Positions 24,701 to 33,703 are shown, numbered from the stretch's first letter. The stretch is DNA of 53,063 nt from Treponema sp. (GCA_009787695.1 WQSW01000014.1:1-53063); one strand, 5' to 3'. Made by a program: numbers and translations. Notes: generated from the letters alone by a model not told the origin.

Positions 24701-25760
24701 GTTCAAAATCATCTGCAATTGTTTTAAACACTTCGATTAGCGAAGGATCAAAGTGAGTGCCGCTTTGTTCAATTATTTTTGCAACCGATACATCGTGGCT
24801 AAGGGAAGGTTTATAACAGCGCTCCATGCGAAGAGCATCGTAAACATCCGCTATCATTACGATTCTTGCGGCAATAGGGATCATTTCCCCTTCTAATTGG
24901 AAGGGGTAGCCTGTGCCGTTCCATTTTTCGTGGTGGGAAAGCGCGATTTCTTTTGCCATTGGGTAGGGATAAGTTGAAAGGATAAATGCGCCGTTTTTGG
25001 TGTGTTCGCGCATTACAGCCCATTCCCAATCAGACAAGGGTCCTTTTTTATTTAGAATGTCATCCGGTGTGCCGATTTTGCCGACATCGTGCATTGCGGC
25101 AAGAAAGCTGATGTTATCAATAAAATCCGCATCAATGCGTTTGAATTTTAAAGCTTTTTCATCATTGGAACTGCCTATTTTAAATAGTTCTTCTGTAAGC
25201 CGTTTTGAATATTCATTGACCCGAATGATGTGGTTTCCGGTATCGTTATCTTTTAATTTTGATGCTTCAAGCAATGACAAGAAAACAGATCGTAAAAGTT
25301 TTTTATTTTCTTCCGTAAAGTCATCGAACATAACGACAAAATCACTTGGTGAGTTTAAATCCATTTCCAGAGGGAATATATATACCCTGATTTGAACGGA
25401 AACAGTATCGCGGGTTTTCAATTGGGCAGTGCCTTTCCATGAAAAACCGTTGCCGCCGTTTATTATTGTTTCTCTTATTTTTCTTATATCATCTATTTCA
25501 AACGCTTTGCCGAATAAATCAAAAAAATATTTTCCTTTAATATGTTTAAAACCGGAGAACATATGATCACATGCTTCGTTTGTAAAAATAATTTTTAATT
25601 GTTTGTTAATAATTAATACAGGGAATACGCTTGTTTTAAACGGGTTGTGTAAAGATGATATCTCATATTCAATTTCAAGATCTTCATTTTGATTAATATT
25701 TTCAATATCATCATCGTCTTCTTCGATAGCTTCTAATTCTTCTTCGATAATATAATTCAT
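24675..25760 (-). CDS. PAS-HD-GYP cyclic-di-GMP phosphodiesterase
   Basis: 361 residues. A very acidic N-terminus (IEEELEAIEEDDDDIENI) leads to a PAS sensor (about 45-150: VFPVLIINKQLKIIFTNEAC). The C-terminal HD-GYP domain has AAMHDVGKIGTPDDIL with the metal-binding HD and HHEKWNGTGYP with the GYP motif, so it should hydrolyse c-di-GMP. No membrane segment is seen; cytoplasmic. It lies 17 bp after tsaB on the minus strand. The PilZ protein 4 kb away is a plausible receptor in the same signalling system. Confidence 0.9.
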   Translation of the reverse strand: MNYIIEEELEAIEEDDDDIENINQNEDLEIEYEISSLHNPFKTSVFPVLIINKQLKIIFTNEACDHMFSGFKHIKGKYFFDLFGKAFEIDDIRKIRETIINGGNGFSWKGTAQLKTRDTVSVQIRVYIFPLEMDLNSPSDFVVMFDDFTEENKKLLRSVFLSLLEASKLKDNDTGNHIIRVNEYSKRLTEELFKIGSSNDEKALKFKRIDADFIDNISFLAAMHDVGKIGTPDDILNKKGPLSDWEWAVMREHTKNGAFILSTYPYPMAKEIALSHHEKWNGTGYPFQLEGEMIPIAARIVMIADVYDALRMERCYKPSLSHDVSVAKIIEQSGTHFDPSLIEVFKTIADDFELIYNKYAD

Positions 25761-25777
25761 ACACCCATTCCATTTTT

Positions 25778-26461
25778 TTATTTACCCTGCATAAGTGCGG
25801 CTTCTGCGTCGCTGACCCTTATATAATCAGGTCCTGAATATAAAAATTCAGTGTTATCATTATCTAATAAATTACATTTTTGTGCAATATGAATAATTTC
25901 TTTGGCAAATCCTTTGTTTTTATAATTTAAAAATATATTTTCTTTTAATTCTGACGGTAAAAAATCGTAAAAAAGTGCAGAAGAAGGACCTGTCAGAATA
26001 ATTTGCTCTTTATAATTCTTAATTTCCTGTGCAATATGTGAATAATCAGCTTCCATATTTTCTGTTAGGCGTATACCGTCTTTAAAAAAAGCATAGAAAC
26101 AGGCGTTTTTTCTGGATTCTATTACCGCCAATAAAGTTTTATTCTCATTTTCTTTATCTAGATAAGCGATACAATCCAAAGTAGGCACAGGCGCAAAAGG
26201 GATGGAAAGTGAAAGAGCCAAACCTTTTGCAATTGAATAACCGATACGAAGCCCTGTAAAAGAACCCGGTCCTCCCATGCAAAAAACGCCGTTTAAACCG
26301 CCCGGTAATAAATCCGCTTCTTTCATCAGGCTGTTAATAAAAATAACTGCAAGCTCTGAATGCTTCATGCTTGTATCTGTTTCTTTGTAATGGATATTTT
26401 TTCCGCTTGAAATTGCAACAGAGAGGATTGACGAGCTTGTATCTATTGCAAGAAGGTTCAT
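25778..26461 (-). CDS. tsaB: tRNA threonylcarbamoyladenosine protein TsaB
   Basis: 227 residues, normal length. The N-terminus LLAIDTSSSILSVAIS and the motif MGGPGSFTGLRIGYSIAKGL are diagnostic for TsaB, the partner of TsaD and TsaE in making t6A37 in ANN-decoding tRNAs. The tsaE gene lies 2.4 kb away. No Shine-Dalgarno precedes the ATG; TTGACT (26493-26498), 15-bp spacer, TAGAAT (26472-26477) ends 10 nt before it, so the leader may be only a few bases. Confidence 0.92.
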   Translation of the reverse strand: MNLLAIDTSSSILSVAISSGKNIHYKETDTSMKHSELAVIFINSLMKEADLLPGGLNGVFCMGGPGSFTGLRIGYSIAKGLALSLSIPFAPVPTLDCIAYLDKENENKTLLAVIESRKNACFYAFFKDGIRLTENMEADYSHIAQEIKNYKEQIILTGPSSALFYDFLPSELKENIFLNYKNKGFAKEIIHIAQKCNLLDNDNTEFLYSGPDYIRVSDAEAALMQGK

Positions 26462-26525
26462 AGATATTGATATTCTATTTTTATTTTAAGATAGTCAAGA
26501 GTGAGTTAAATAAAGAAATTCTACA

Positions 26526-26560
26526 GCGCAAAAGGAATAATGAAATAAATCCCTTTGCGC
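26526..26560. terminator. Hairpin between the outer-membrane-type gene and tsaB
   Basis: GCGCAAA (26526-26532) pairs with TTTGCGC (26554-26560), continued by two further pairs. It lies just past the stop of the minus-strand outer-membrane-type gene. The core C-G-C-A-A-A-G-G recurs in hairpins at 41721 and at 50412. Confidence 0.5.
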
Positions 26561-26575
26561 CTTTCTCTTAAATAA

Positions 26576-27742
26576 TTAAAATACGTTCCCCATTCCAAAG
26601 TAAATTAATCTATATCCAACATTATGTCCAATAACAAAAGGATATGTCAGACATGGCATTATATAAAAACCGCCGGGTTTGCCGACATCTATTTTCCATC
26701 CTATTTCAGGAATAATCGTAAATCCATTACTATTTCCATACACAAAATTACCATCAAAATGATGAATATAATGTCCTTCTTCTAAGTATTCATTATAATA
26801 ACCAAATCCTACACCTAAAAAGAAAGTCTTACCCCACGGATAAACACGAAGGAATGTATTTATTTCAGAATATGGAAATACAACACCCAAATAAGCATTT
26901 ACTCCAAGCGATATTTTAGAACCAAGCATTCGTTCATATCTTATACCCAAACCTATATAAGCTAATTCATATGACATCCAGTTATTTTTAAAATTAGCAG
27001 ATTTTTCTGTTGGATTGCTTACTTCTCTTGTTTTTTCAGTATCTTTTTGAGAAGCGGAAAGAAGTCTAAGAGAAGAAGGCGGTCCGGCTTTATATTCAAG
27101 AACAATTACAGGACCTGACATTTCTACCGCTCCGGCAGCCCCTGCAATATTCCCTGCCGTATTAAGCGCACCGCTTACCATATTACCTCCCGGTACAATA
27201 TTTGCAACCCTTCCGGCAGTTTTCCCGACGGCGCCCGGCCATATATGAGTTTGTTTAAGAGTTAAAATACAGCCTTCATCGGTTTCTCCAAATTCAATAG
27301 TTCCTGTCGAAAAATTTTCTCCGTTAACTTTTGCTATCCAAGTTTCACCGCGGAATTCAAATTTCAAATTATTCCCTGCAATGGGAATAGCAGGCATTTG
27401 ATTAAGTATAGTTTGTAATAAAGTCGGTTCATTGGATTGTATGTCAGGTTGCGGAACCCGGCGATAATCGGATTGATTTCTTTCTTGCCTAGTGACGGAA
27501 ATGGGATTAATAATTTCTATTGTTTTATTTTCATATCTTATTGTAAGTACATCCGCTCTTGCAATTACAATTACAGGACCGTCTAAATGGTTAAAACGTC
27601 TGTATTTGATCTCGCTTGGAGATATTTCTGCAACTTTTGATTCAATTACATTTCCGTCTCTTAAAATGATTAAATCCTGAGCATTAACAGATATAATACT
27701 TGTGTAAAATAAAACAAATATAAAAACATAAACATGCTTCAA
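26576..27742 (-). CDS. Outer-membrane beta-barrel-type exported protein
   Basis: 388 residues from a TTG start (27740-27742) with AGGAGG 7 nt upstream; an upstream in-frame ATG has no such site. A signal peptide (KHVYVFIFVLFYTSIISVNA) is followed by a small beta domain (LIILRDGNVIESKVAEISPS), a Gly-rich linker (IAGNNLK... then NIVPGGNMVSGALNTAGNI) and a C-terminal region of amphipathic strands (IGLGIRYERMLGSKISLGVN) ending in aromatic F, like outer-membrane barrels. Function unknown. It is divergent from an XRE regulator that shares palindromes upstream. Confidence 0.65.
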   Translation of the reverse strand: MKHVYVFIFVLFYTSIISVNAQDLIILRDGNVIESKVAEISPSEIKYRRFNHLDGPVIVIARADVLTIRYENKTIEIINPISVTRQERNQSDYRRVPQPDIQSNEPTLLQTILNQMPAIPIAGNNLKFEFRGETWIAKVNGENFSTGTIEFGETDEGCILTLKQTHIWPGAVGKTAGRVANIVPGGNMVSGALNTAGNIAGAAGAVEMSGPVIVLEYKAGPPSSLRLLSASQKDTEKTREVSNPTEKSANFKNNWMSYELAYIGLGIRYERMLGSKISLGVNAYLGVVFPYSEINTFLRVYPWGKTFFLGVGFGYYNEYLEEGHYIHHFDGNFVYGNSNGFTIIPEIGWKIDVGKPGGFYIMPCLTYPFVIGHNVGYRLIYFGMGNVF

Positions 27743-27772
27743 AATATTACCTCCTAATATATTTGTATTACG

Positions 27773-27789
27773 TATGTCATAAAGACATA
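27773..27789. promoter_or_regulatory. Palindrome in the divergent omp/XRE intergenic region
   Basis: TATGTC-ATAAA-GACATA, a perfect 6-5-6 inverted repeat. A second palindrome, GTCTA-T-TAGAC, lies at 27846-27856 just before the XRE start. Both are likely operator candidates for the adjacent regulator. Confidence 0.5.
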
Positions 27790-27864
27790 ATAGCAAAATT
27801 AATAATATATGTCTATACGGCAGGTGTAAAAAATAAGAAAATTGTGTCTATTAGACTTAATGTT

Positions 27865-28218
27865 ATGACATTAAAACAGATATTTATTGCGAATCTAAAA
27901 AAAAAGCGCAAAGAACTTGGAATTTCTCAGATGAAATTATCCGAAATGTGTGATACGACATCCAATTATATAGGGCAAATTGAAATGGGCAGACGTATCC
28001 CCTCATTTGAAAAAATAGAAAAAATAGCCGGCGCGCTTGGGATAGCCTCTTATGAACTTTTTATATATGAAATTGAAAGCAAAAAACCAAAAAAAATAAA
28101 AACGAAAGAATATTTAAAAAAATTGCCGATAGAAGTAAAAAAAGAGATAATTTTTCATTTAATATCTGAAATAAAAAAAGATGTTAACGATTCTTTTAAT
28201 TATATAAATTATAAATAA
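27865..28218 (+). CDS. XRE-family transcriptional regulator
   Basis: 117 residues from ATG 27865 (a longer in-frame reading adds a non-conserved, codon-poor stretch). The first 65 residues form a helix-turn-helix of the Cro/CI type (ANLKKKRKELGISQMKLSEM then TSNYIGQIEMGRRIPSFEKI). The rest is Lys-rich and helical. No Shine-Dalgarno is evident. It is divergently paired with the outer-membrane-type gene, which it may regulate; target and signal unknown. Confidence 0.8.
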   Translation: MTLKQIFIANLKKKRKELGISQMKLSEMCDTTSNYIGQIEMGRRIPSFEKIEKIAGALGIASYELFIYEIESKKPKKIKTKEYLKKLPIEVKKEIIFHLISEIKKDVNDSFNYINYK

Positions 28219-28254
28219 TTAATTCACATTAGAGTTTTTCATGAGACATTGCAT

Positions 28255-28560
28255 CTAATGTGAACACTCTGTTTGTTTAACAAGGGTCAGACGATAACCA
28301 AGAGCGTTGGCTATTTTTACAAGGGTGCTTGCCCTTGGATCTGTTTCACCGGAAAGAATACGATAGAGACTTGCGCGATCAACATCCGCTTCATTTGCTG
28401 TTTTTAACATACCGCGTGCACGTGCGGCAGTTTCAAGCGCATGAATTAAATATTTTGGGTCAGTATCATTTTTCGCTTCTTCAATTGATGCTTCGATAAA
28501 ACCATCAATTTCTTCTTCAGTTTTAAGATGATCATAAATATTCCATTTGATTGTTTTCAT
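28255..28560 (-). CDS. HI1420-type antitoxin of a RelE/ParE-like module
   Basis: 101 residues. The sequence YDHLKTEEEIDGFIEASIEE and the C-terminal helix-turn-helix (ANEADVDRASLYRILSGETD then PRASTLVKIANALGYRL) match the probable addiction-module antidote family of HI1420 (TIGR02684). It directly follows the toxin gene on the minus strand with no gap. It should bind the toxin and repress the promoter with it. Confidence 0.88.
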   Translation of the reverse strand: MKTIKWNIYDHLKTEEEIDGFIEASIEEAKNDTDPKYLIHALETAARARGMLKTANEADVDRASLYRILSGETDPRASTLVKIANALGYRLTLVKQTECSH

Positions 28561-28857
28561 TTAATTTAACTCCTCTTCAAGTTTTTGTGCCGCTTTTATA
28601 TCTGTTTTTTGAGTACTTTTATCACCGCCGCAAAGGAGGATAATAATTGTATTTTGCCTAATTGTATAATACAAGCGGTAACCGGGACCATAATCAATAA
28701 CCATTGCCCGAACCTTCCCGCCTTCTGCAGACCAATTGCCAAAATTTCCTCCTTTGGCACGTTCAATTCTGGTTATAATACGATTTTTTGCACGTATATC
28801 TGTCAGTTTGTCTAACCATGTGACAAAAGTTTCAAGCTGTTCAACTTCGTATTCCAT
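28561..28857 (-). CDS. HI1419-type RelE/ParE-family toxin
   Basis: 98 residues. Features of the HI1419 subgroup (TIGR02683) are seen: TFVTWLDKLTDIRAKNRIIT, RIERAKGGNFGNW, GGKVRAMVIDYGPGYRLYY and the end ILLCGGDKSTQKTDI. Such proteins are ribosome-dependent mRNA endonucleases or gyrase inhibitors; the exact activity cannot be told. The ATG has no Shine-Dalgarno, and the -10 box ends 6 nt upstream, so the mRNA is probably leaderless. The first gene of a two-gene unit with its antitoxin. Confidence 0.88.
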   Translation of the reverse strand: MEYEVEQLETFVTWLDKLTDIRAKNRIITRIERAKGGNFGNWSAEGGKVRAMVIDYGPGYRLYYTIRQNTIIILLCGGDKSTQKTDIKAAQKLEEELN

Positions 28858-28863
28858 ATATAC

Positions 28864-28892
28864 AATGTAGGTTATTACCTACAATTAGTCAA
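28864..28892 (-). promoter_or_regulatory. Promoter/operator of the HI1419/HI1420-type module
   Basis: TTGACT (complement of 28887-28892), 17-bp spacer, TACATT (complement of 28864-28869). A perfect palindrome TGTAGGT-TATT-ACCTACA (28866-28883) overlaps the spacer and -10, as expected for an autoregulated toxin-antitoxin operator. The -35 lies inside the 3' end of tsaE. Confidence 0.65.
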
Positions 28893-29364
28893 TAGATAAA
28901 TCATTGTCTAAAAAGTAAGAAATTTTTATCACCCTTGAATTATCCCCTGTAATCTCAAAAGAAACTTTAACCGCATCGGCAGGCAGCGATTTTAAAATAC
29001 GCTCGCTCCATTCAATTATGCAAATTCCGTTTGAGTTTAGAATTTCAATGCCTCCGATATCTTCAAAATCTTTTTCATTTTCAAGACGGTAAACATCAAT
29101 ATGATAAAGCGATGCAGGATAGTTTTTTAAATCGTATTCATTAATAATCGTATATGTAGGGCTTGTTAAGTTTTCTGTTATTCCCAATCCGAGTGCAATC
29201 CCTTTGGCAAGGATGGTTTTGCCGCTTCCCAGTGTGCCGTAAAGAGCAACCACACTGCCTTGTTTTAAATCAGATGCTATCTTTTTTCCTAATGCGAGAG
29301 TTTCTTCCTGTGAATTGGAAATGAAAGTTTTTTCTGAATTATAGATCGGGGAGTCCGCCTTCAT
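28885..29364 (-). CDS. tsaE: tRNA threonylcarbamoyladenosine ATPase TsaE
   Basis: 159 residues. Walker A is GTLGSGKTILAKGIALGLG, with LTSPTYTIINEY and the late GGIEILNSNGICIIEWSERI, all typical of TsaE (YjeE). It drives the TsaB-TsaD complex for t6A synthesis. Its start overlaps the upstream 88-residue gene by 26 bp, so the two are translationally coupled. Confidence 0.93.
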   Translation of the reverse strand: MKADSPIYNSEKTFISNSQEETLALGKKIASDLKQGSVVALYGTLGSGKTILAKGIALGLGITENLTSPTYTIINEYDLKNYPASLYHIDVYRLENEKDFEDIGGIEILNSNGICIIEWSERILKSLPADAVKVSFEITGDNSRVIKISYFLDNDLSID

Positions 29365-29605
29365 AATCTAAATTAGAAATATATTGTTTTAATTCTTTGG
29401 TAACCGGAATAAGAGGGTAGTCTATTTTATCAATAAAATTAATAATTATCTCTTTCATACCTGTCGGTTTTGTTTCGATTGAAAAATCGATTCTAAAATC
29501 CTGTGCTACATCGTTTAATTCTATTACTGCAACACCTGTGTAAAGCATACGGTAATAAATCGGTACATCTTTTCTGATTGTGTCTTTAATTGAAATAACT
29601 TTCAT
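29339..29605 (-). CDS. Small conserved hypothetical protein
   Basis: 88 residues, reading MKVISIKDTIRKDVPIYYRM then LYTGVAVIELNDVAQDFRID. No motif is recognised. It has AAGGAAGTGG before the ATG and overlaps tsaE by 26 bp; the PilZ-protein gene ends 32 bp upstream. The tight packing between the PilZ protein and tsaE suggests one transcript. Cytoplasmic; beta-rich by composition. Confidence 0.65.
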   Translation of the reverse strand: MKVISIKDTIRKDVPIYYRMLYTGVAVIELNDVAQDFRIDFSIETKPTGMKEIIINFIDKIDYPLIPVTKELKQYISNLDYEGGLPDL

Positions 29606-29637
29606 TTCCCACTTCCTTTTTTTTACAGTGTTAGTTT

Positions 29638-30717
29638 CTAATCATTAGCATATTCATATACAAAAGCATTAATGATATTCATTGACTTTTGTGATACCCT
29701 TAAAAACCTAACATGAATCGTTGTATTCATTCCTGTCCTGTTCGTTCTTAATACCTGTCCTAAAGCTGCTACATTTGTATCTCTTTGAGTAAATTCAATT
29801 TTAAACTTTGCCCCGACTTGTATAGGGGACATCGTTTTAATTGAACAGCCCCCTACAGATATGTCTGCAATGCTGCCGTTGGAACGGCGTTTGTCAACTA
29901 TCAAACGCTGTTTTTTACCGCTCCCTTCAACATACACTAAAAACATAAAACACGCAATAACTGATTGCCTTCTTCTAAACCGGCGCTGGGATAAAAATCT
30001 TAACTGATTTGAGTGCGCAATCATTAATGTGGGGATACCTTGTGTTGAGCCGTAACCCACTATGCGGCTTTCAAAAGAAAAACCTTTATTGCTTTTAGTA
30101 AAAAATAAAACAGAAATTCTGGTTCCGCGCGGTATTTTTACATGGCTTCCTAAGACGGTTTTTGGGGTTTCAACAATTAAATTATCTTCTTTTGATGAAA
30201 CTACAGCAATTTCAAATTTTTCATTCCCGTGAGTAATTGTTAAAACGGTGTCATCCTTCAATTGTTTTGATGAAGATATCGCCCCTATTGGGCTGCTTTC
30301 CAGTAAATTTCTGGTGGAAAACAAAAGCGCAAGTCTTTTTTGCACTTCTGCGTCATTGCCGGAGGTCTGTTCTATTACGCGGTATGCCCTCCTGAAATGA
30401 CGGTCAAGCAGGGCAGGGGTAGCGATGGATTTTTCAGGGTCGGTAACACCGTCAGTTTTAAAAACAAAATCAAGCATTTTAACCTGCGGATTACTTAAGC
30501 CGATGTTTCTTGCAATACGGTGTAAGGTAAAAGTTGAAAAAATCCCTCCGAAACCTCCTCCTGAAGAACCTGATTTACCCCCTTTGGAAGAGCCTTTCTT
30601 GGCAGCATTTACTACAATTAAAACTCCTATGATTACAGCCATTACAATAAGAAAGATAATTATGTCTTTTGCAGATAAAGTCGGTTCCAGACTGATACCT
30701 GTAAAATCGGTTCCCAT
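29638..30717 (-). CDS. Membrane-anchored PilZ-domain protein (c-di-GMP receptor)
   Basis: 359 residues. One membrane helix (DIIIFLIVMAVIIGVLIVVN, about 18-37) is followed by a Gly/Ser/Lys linker (KKGSSKGGKSGSSGGGFGG). The C-terminal PilZ domain has the RxxxR-type c-di-GMP motif in QRRFRRRQS and the D-I-S-V-G-G-C-S motif. The intervening region resembles a YcgR-type N-terminal domain. It probably senses c-di-GMP to modulate motility or export. It starts 3 bp after the preceding 284-residue gene and follows fliD, a context that ties it to flagella. Confidence 0.88.
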   Translation of the reverse strand: MGTDFTGISLEPTLSAKDIIIFLIVMAVIIGVLIVVNAAKKGSSKGGKSGSSGGGFGGIFSTFTLHRIARNIGLSNPQVKMLDFVFKTDGVTDPEKSIATPALLDRHFRRAYRVIEQTSGNDAEVQKRLALLFSTRNLLESSPIGAISSSKQLKDDTVLTITHGNEKFEIAVVSSKEDNLIVETPKTVLGSHVKIPRGTRISVLFFTKSNKGFSFESRIVGYGSTQGIPTLMIAHSNQLRFLSQRRFRRRQSVIACFMFLVYVEGSGKKQRLIVDKRRSNGSIADISVGGCSIKTMSPIQVGAKFKIEFTQRDTNVAALGQVLRTNRTGMNTTIHVRFLRVSQKSMNIINAFVYEYAND

Positions 30718-30720
30718 TTT

Positions 30721-31575
30721 TTACCTCAGTTTTTCCGTTTGCGGCTGAATTTTAGACAATATAATTGAATAAATTTCTTTTATCCTGACAGATGCTTCAT
30801 ATTCTGCCAAGTCTCCAACCAGAACGGAATCATTTTTTTGATAAGCGTCATATAATTCCTGTAAAATTCCTGTAAAATCTGTTATCCGTTTTATTATTTT
30901 TTCTTTTTCAGCTTCATATTGTTCCTTGTTAAAATAACCTTGAGTATCTAACTGATAATAGATACGCATTATTTTTTCTGTGATTGCTGTAAATAACTGG
31001 ATAGTTTGAGCCGCCTGCGCTTCTTTGCCGGTCTGAATATCTAAAGGAAGGTCGGTAAGTTTTCCGCAAATTTCATTTATAACAGATTCTAACTTAGAAA
31101 ATTCGGTGTCAGGCTCATTAATCTCGCGAATTCTTTCTTCTGTGACAGAAACTAAAAGCTGGCAGCTTATTTCACCGCGAAGGAATGTATTTTCGCATAA
31201 CGAAAAAAGATCGGGCGTTTCTTCATTTATAAATTTTGCACAAGATGTTTCTTTCCAGTTATTAAAGAAATTTGATTTTTCTTCAAAGCTGATGCTTTCA
31301 AATTTTTTAATGTCTTCCAGCAGTACAGATAAGCATGAAGAAGTAAGAAACGAGATAGACTCTGTGTGAATATCAAGATTTTCTATTGTGCTGATTTCTT
31401 TTTTAAAAACATTATCAATTTCTGATGCATTCATCTCTTTGCCGTCAACTGTAAGACCGCTTAAAACATGCCCTGAATCTGACAGCCATTTTTCAATCTC
31501 AGTGAGGATTTCGCTTACATATTTTTCTTTTTCAAGGCTTACATCGAGTGTTACCCCATTAATTCGTATATTCAT
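30721..31575 (-). CDS. Conserved spirochete protein downstream of fliD
   Basis: 284 residues, no family recognised. The N-terminus MNIRINGVTLDVSLEKEKYV could be a small beta-rich domain; the rest is predicted mostly helical with several acidic stretches (LEDIKKFESISFEEKSNFFN) and a late QYEAEKEKIIKRITDFTGIL. It lies 3 bp after fliD and 3 bp before the PilZ gene, so it is translated from the same flagellar transcript. A role in the filament cap or its regulation is inferred from context only. Confidence 0.6.
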   Translation of the reverse strand: MNIRINGVTLDVSLEKEKYVSEILTEIEKWLSDSGHVLSGLTVDGKEMNASEIDNVFKKEISTIENLDIHTESISFLTSSCLSVLLEDIKKFESISFEEKSNFFNNWKETSCAKFINEETPDLFSLCENTFLRGEISCQLLVSVTEERIREINEPDTEFSKLESVINEICGKLTDLPLDIQTGKEAQAAQTIQLFTAITEKIMRIYYQLDTQGYFNKEQYEAEKEKIIKRITDFTGILQELYDAYQKNDSVLVGDLAEYEASVRIKEIYSIILSKIQPQTEKLR

Positions 31576-31578
31576 AGA

Positions 31579-33645
31579 TTATCTGTTTCCGCGGTTTTGC
31601 TGGTTAAAATTATCAAGAGAAGTAGACATAGATTCCATCCTTGCATAAGCCGATTCCATTCTTGCAAATTGGATGCGTAATTCCTGTTCCTTTGCAGCTA
31701 ACTGGCGGTCTAATGTAGAGATGCGCCTTTCATCCTGATTGATTCGTGAATCTATGGTGTTTGTTTTTAAAGTGACAATACCGCCTGTTTCCACAAAGGG
31801 GCGGACAAGGGCATCAACATTAAAAGCAACCCCTGTATCTGCAAGCATATCCCCTGTTGTATCAGATGCGAATAACTCCCTAATAGCGGGAATTCTATTT
31901 TCAAGTGCGCCGTCAAGTGTTTGTTCGTTAATTTGGAGGTATCCCCTAAGACGCGAAGCATCGTAGCCTGTGTTTCTATCCGCATTTGTGCTGATGCCGA
32001 TCTGGGCAAGCAATGAAAGATCGCGTTCCATGTGTGTAGGGTAGGGGGCGGATACAGTCCGCATAAGGTTGTTTTTTAAAGTATTTAATGTAACATCCCC
32101 GCCGAATGCGCCTAACCTTCTTCTCATTTCGTCTGCTTCTTCTCTTGATAAATAGGTTAATTCGTCAATAAGCCGTGAATCCCCTCTTGATTGCGAAGTC
32201 ATATCGGGTGCGCTTACGTTCCCCCTTGTACTTGTAAGGATATTTATTTCTGCAATAAGACGGTTGTAGTTTCCTACAAATGCAATTATCGCATCTTTTA
32301 CGCTTTCCGTATTACCCCGTATATTTAAATTGACAGGGCGATCTGATACGCCTTTTAAATTCAATGTAACGCCGGGGATAAGATCGTCAATATTATTTGT
32401 AGTGCGTTTAATTTCTATCCCTTCCATAGAGATGATTGCATCCCGCGCCGAAGATACCGCGTTTAAAGGTTTTAATCCGCCTGCTATAGACGGGTCAATT
32501 ACATCGATTTTTCCTACAGACACTTCGCGGTGTGTATTGTTGTTTTCTATGTTAATTGAAGTGATGGTTTTTCCCTGAGCGATTTCTGAAAGAGGGTATT
32601 GCCGTGCCGTAAAATTATTACTGTCTGTTATTGCAGGAAGTTTTCTGGAAGAGCCGTCTTGAAAATTAATAGTTAAGACTGACATATCGTCATTGCGGAC
32701 AGGAGCTATAGGCGGCTGCCATTCGGGTGTCGGCGCATGAGACGGTTCGTTTTCTATTGTGATTCCGCCGTAGGTTACGTTTCCGGAAGGAACAACAGGG
32801 CCTGTCGGAGGCTGCGGTGTAAAGAACGCATCGCCTATTTCCACCCTTGTTTGTGTTTCAAGGCGAAGGACTAAAGAGGTGTTTGCTTCTACCGCAAGGT
32901 TTAAGGGAAGGGAAGCAGTGGACTGCGGCGATACTTTTACAACGCCGTCTTGAACCGATATGTTTGATGCATTCTGCCCGCTTTTGCGGATATTATCGGT
33001 GTTAATTGTGATATCTCTTTGCGTGTCGTTTGCCCTTTGCATCATACCGATGTTAAGTGCAAAGTCTAAGGCATCATTTGAAAAGGTAAGCCTGTTTTCT
33101 ATGCCTGTTTGTTTTGCTTCGATTAAAAGCGATCTTGTTCCTGTTTGAACCGATATAAGAGATGCGCCGAGTTTATCTTGCCCTCTTCTGTTTATTATTT
33201 CTACAAAGTCTCTTAAAGTGCCGCCCCGAAAAGATATGGAAATATCATTTTTACCTACAGAAAACGAATAAGTACCGGCTTCTATCCTCATCCTCTCATC
33301 AAGAGGCTGAGATAGAAAGCGGTCTGCTAATGCAGTTTGTTTTACTGTAAATTGTAATGATTGTTCCTGAGCTTCTCTTGTTGTAGTGGCTGTCAGCACT
33401 GTGCTGTCTGAACTGTCTGCAATCCTTTCGTTAAAAGGGTTTTGAAAAGAGAAGAGATGGCGCGCGCTGTCCCGCAAAGAATTTATGCGCCTGCCGACCT
33501 CTTGCCAATATCCTTTTTGGATTTGCAAAGAGTCAATATTAGTTTGTGCTCTGTCCCTGGGAATCCTTTCAACGCTCATCAGGTCATCTATGAGTTTATC
33601 TGAATTAAACCTGCTTCTTACTCCCGGTACGTAAATATCGGACAT
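31579..33645 (-). CDS. fliD: Flagellar hook-associated protein 2 (filament cap) FliD
   Basis: 688 residues from the ATG at 33645, with GGGGGAG upstream; an earlier in-frame TTG sits only 1 nt after that site. The N-terminus SDIYVPGVRSRFNSDKLIDD then LMSVERIPRDRAQ and the C-terminal coiled tail (NQDERRISTLDRQLAAKEQE then LRIQFARMESAYARMES) are diagnostic of FliD, which caps the filament and helps flagellin fold in. In spirochetes the filaments are periplasmic. It follows flaG by 58 bp with a hairpin in between. Confidence 0.93.
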   Translation of the reverse strand: MSDIYVPGVRSRFNSDKLIDDLMSVERIPRDRAQTNIDSLQIQKGYWQEVGRRINSLRDSARHLFSFQNPFNERIADSSDSTVLTATTTREAQEQSLQFTVKQTALADRFLSQPLDERMRIEAGTYSFSVGKNDISISFRGGTLRDFVEIINRRGQDKLGASLISVQTGTRSLLIEAKQTGIENRLTFSNDALDFALNIGMMQRANDTQRDITINTDNIRKSGQNASNISVQDGVVKVSPQSTASLPLNLAVEANTSLVLRLETQTRVEIGDAFFTPQPPTGPVVPSGNVTYGGITIENEPSHAPTPEWQPPIAPVRNDDMSVLTINFQDGSSRKLPAITDSNNFTARQYPLSEIAQGKTITSINIENNNTHREVSVGKIDVIDPSIAGGLKPLNAVSSARDAIISMEGIEIKRTTNNIDDLIPGVTLNLKGVSDRPVNLNIRGNTESVKDAIIAFVGNYNRLIAEINILTSTRGNVSAPDMTSQSRGDSRLIDELTYLSREEADEMRRRLGAFGGDVTLNTLKNNLMRTVSAPYPTHMERDLSLLAQIGISTNADRNTGYDASRLRGYLQINEQTLDGALENRIPAIRELFASDTTGDMLADTGVAFNVDALVRPFVETGGIVTLKTNTIDSRINQDERRISTLDRQLAAKEQELRIQFARMESAYARMESMSTSLDNFNQQNRGNR

Positions 33646-33680
33646 AAACCGCAAACTCCCCCAATAATAGCAGTTTAGTA

Positions 33681-33703
33681 TCTGACTTTTTTAAAAAATC
33701 AGA
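33681..33703 (-). terminator. Hairpin directly after flaG
   Basis: TCTGA, C bulge, TTTTTT/AAAAAA, TCAGA (33681-33703) abuts the flaG stop. It may be a weak terminator or an mRNA end, partially separating flaG from fliD. Confidence 0.4.
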
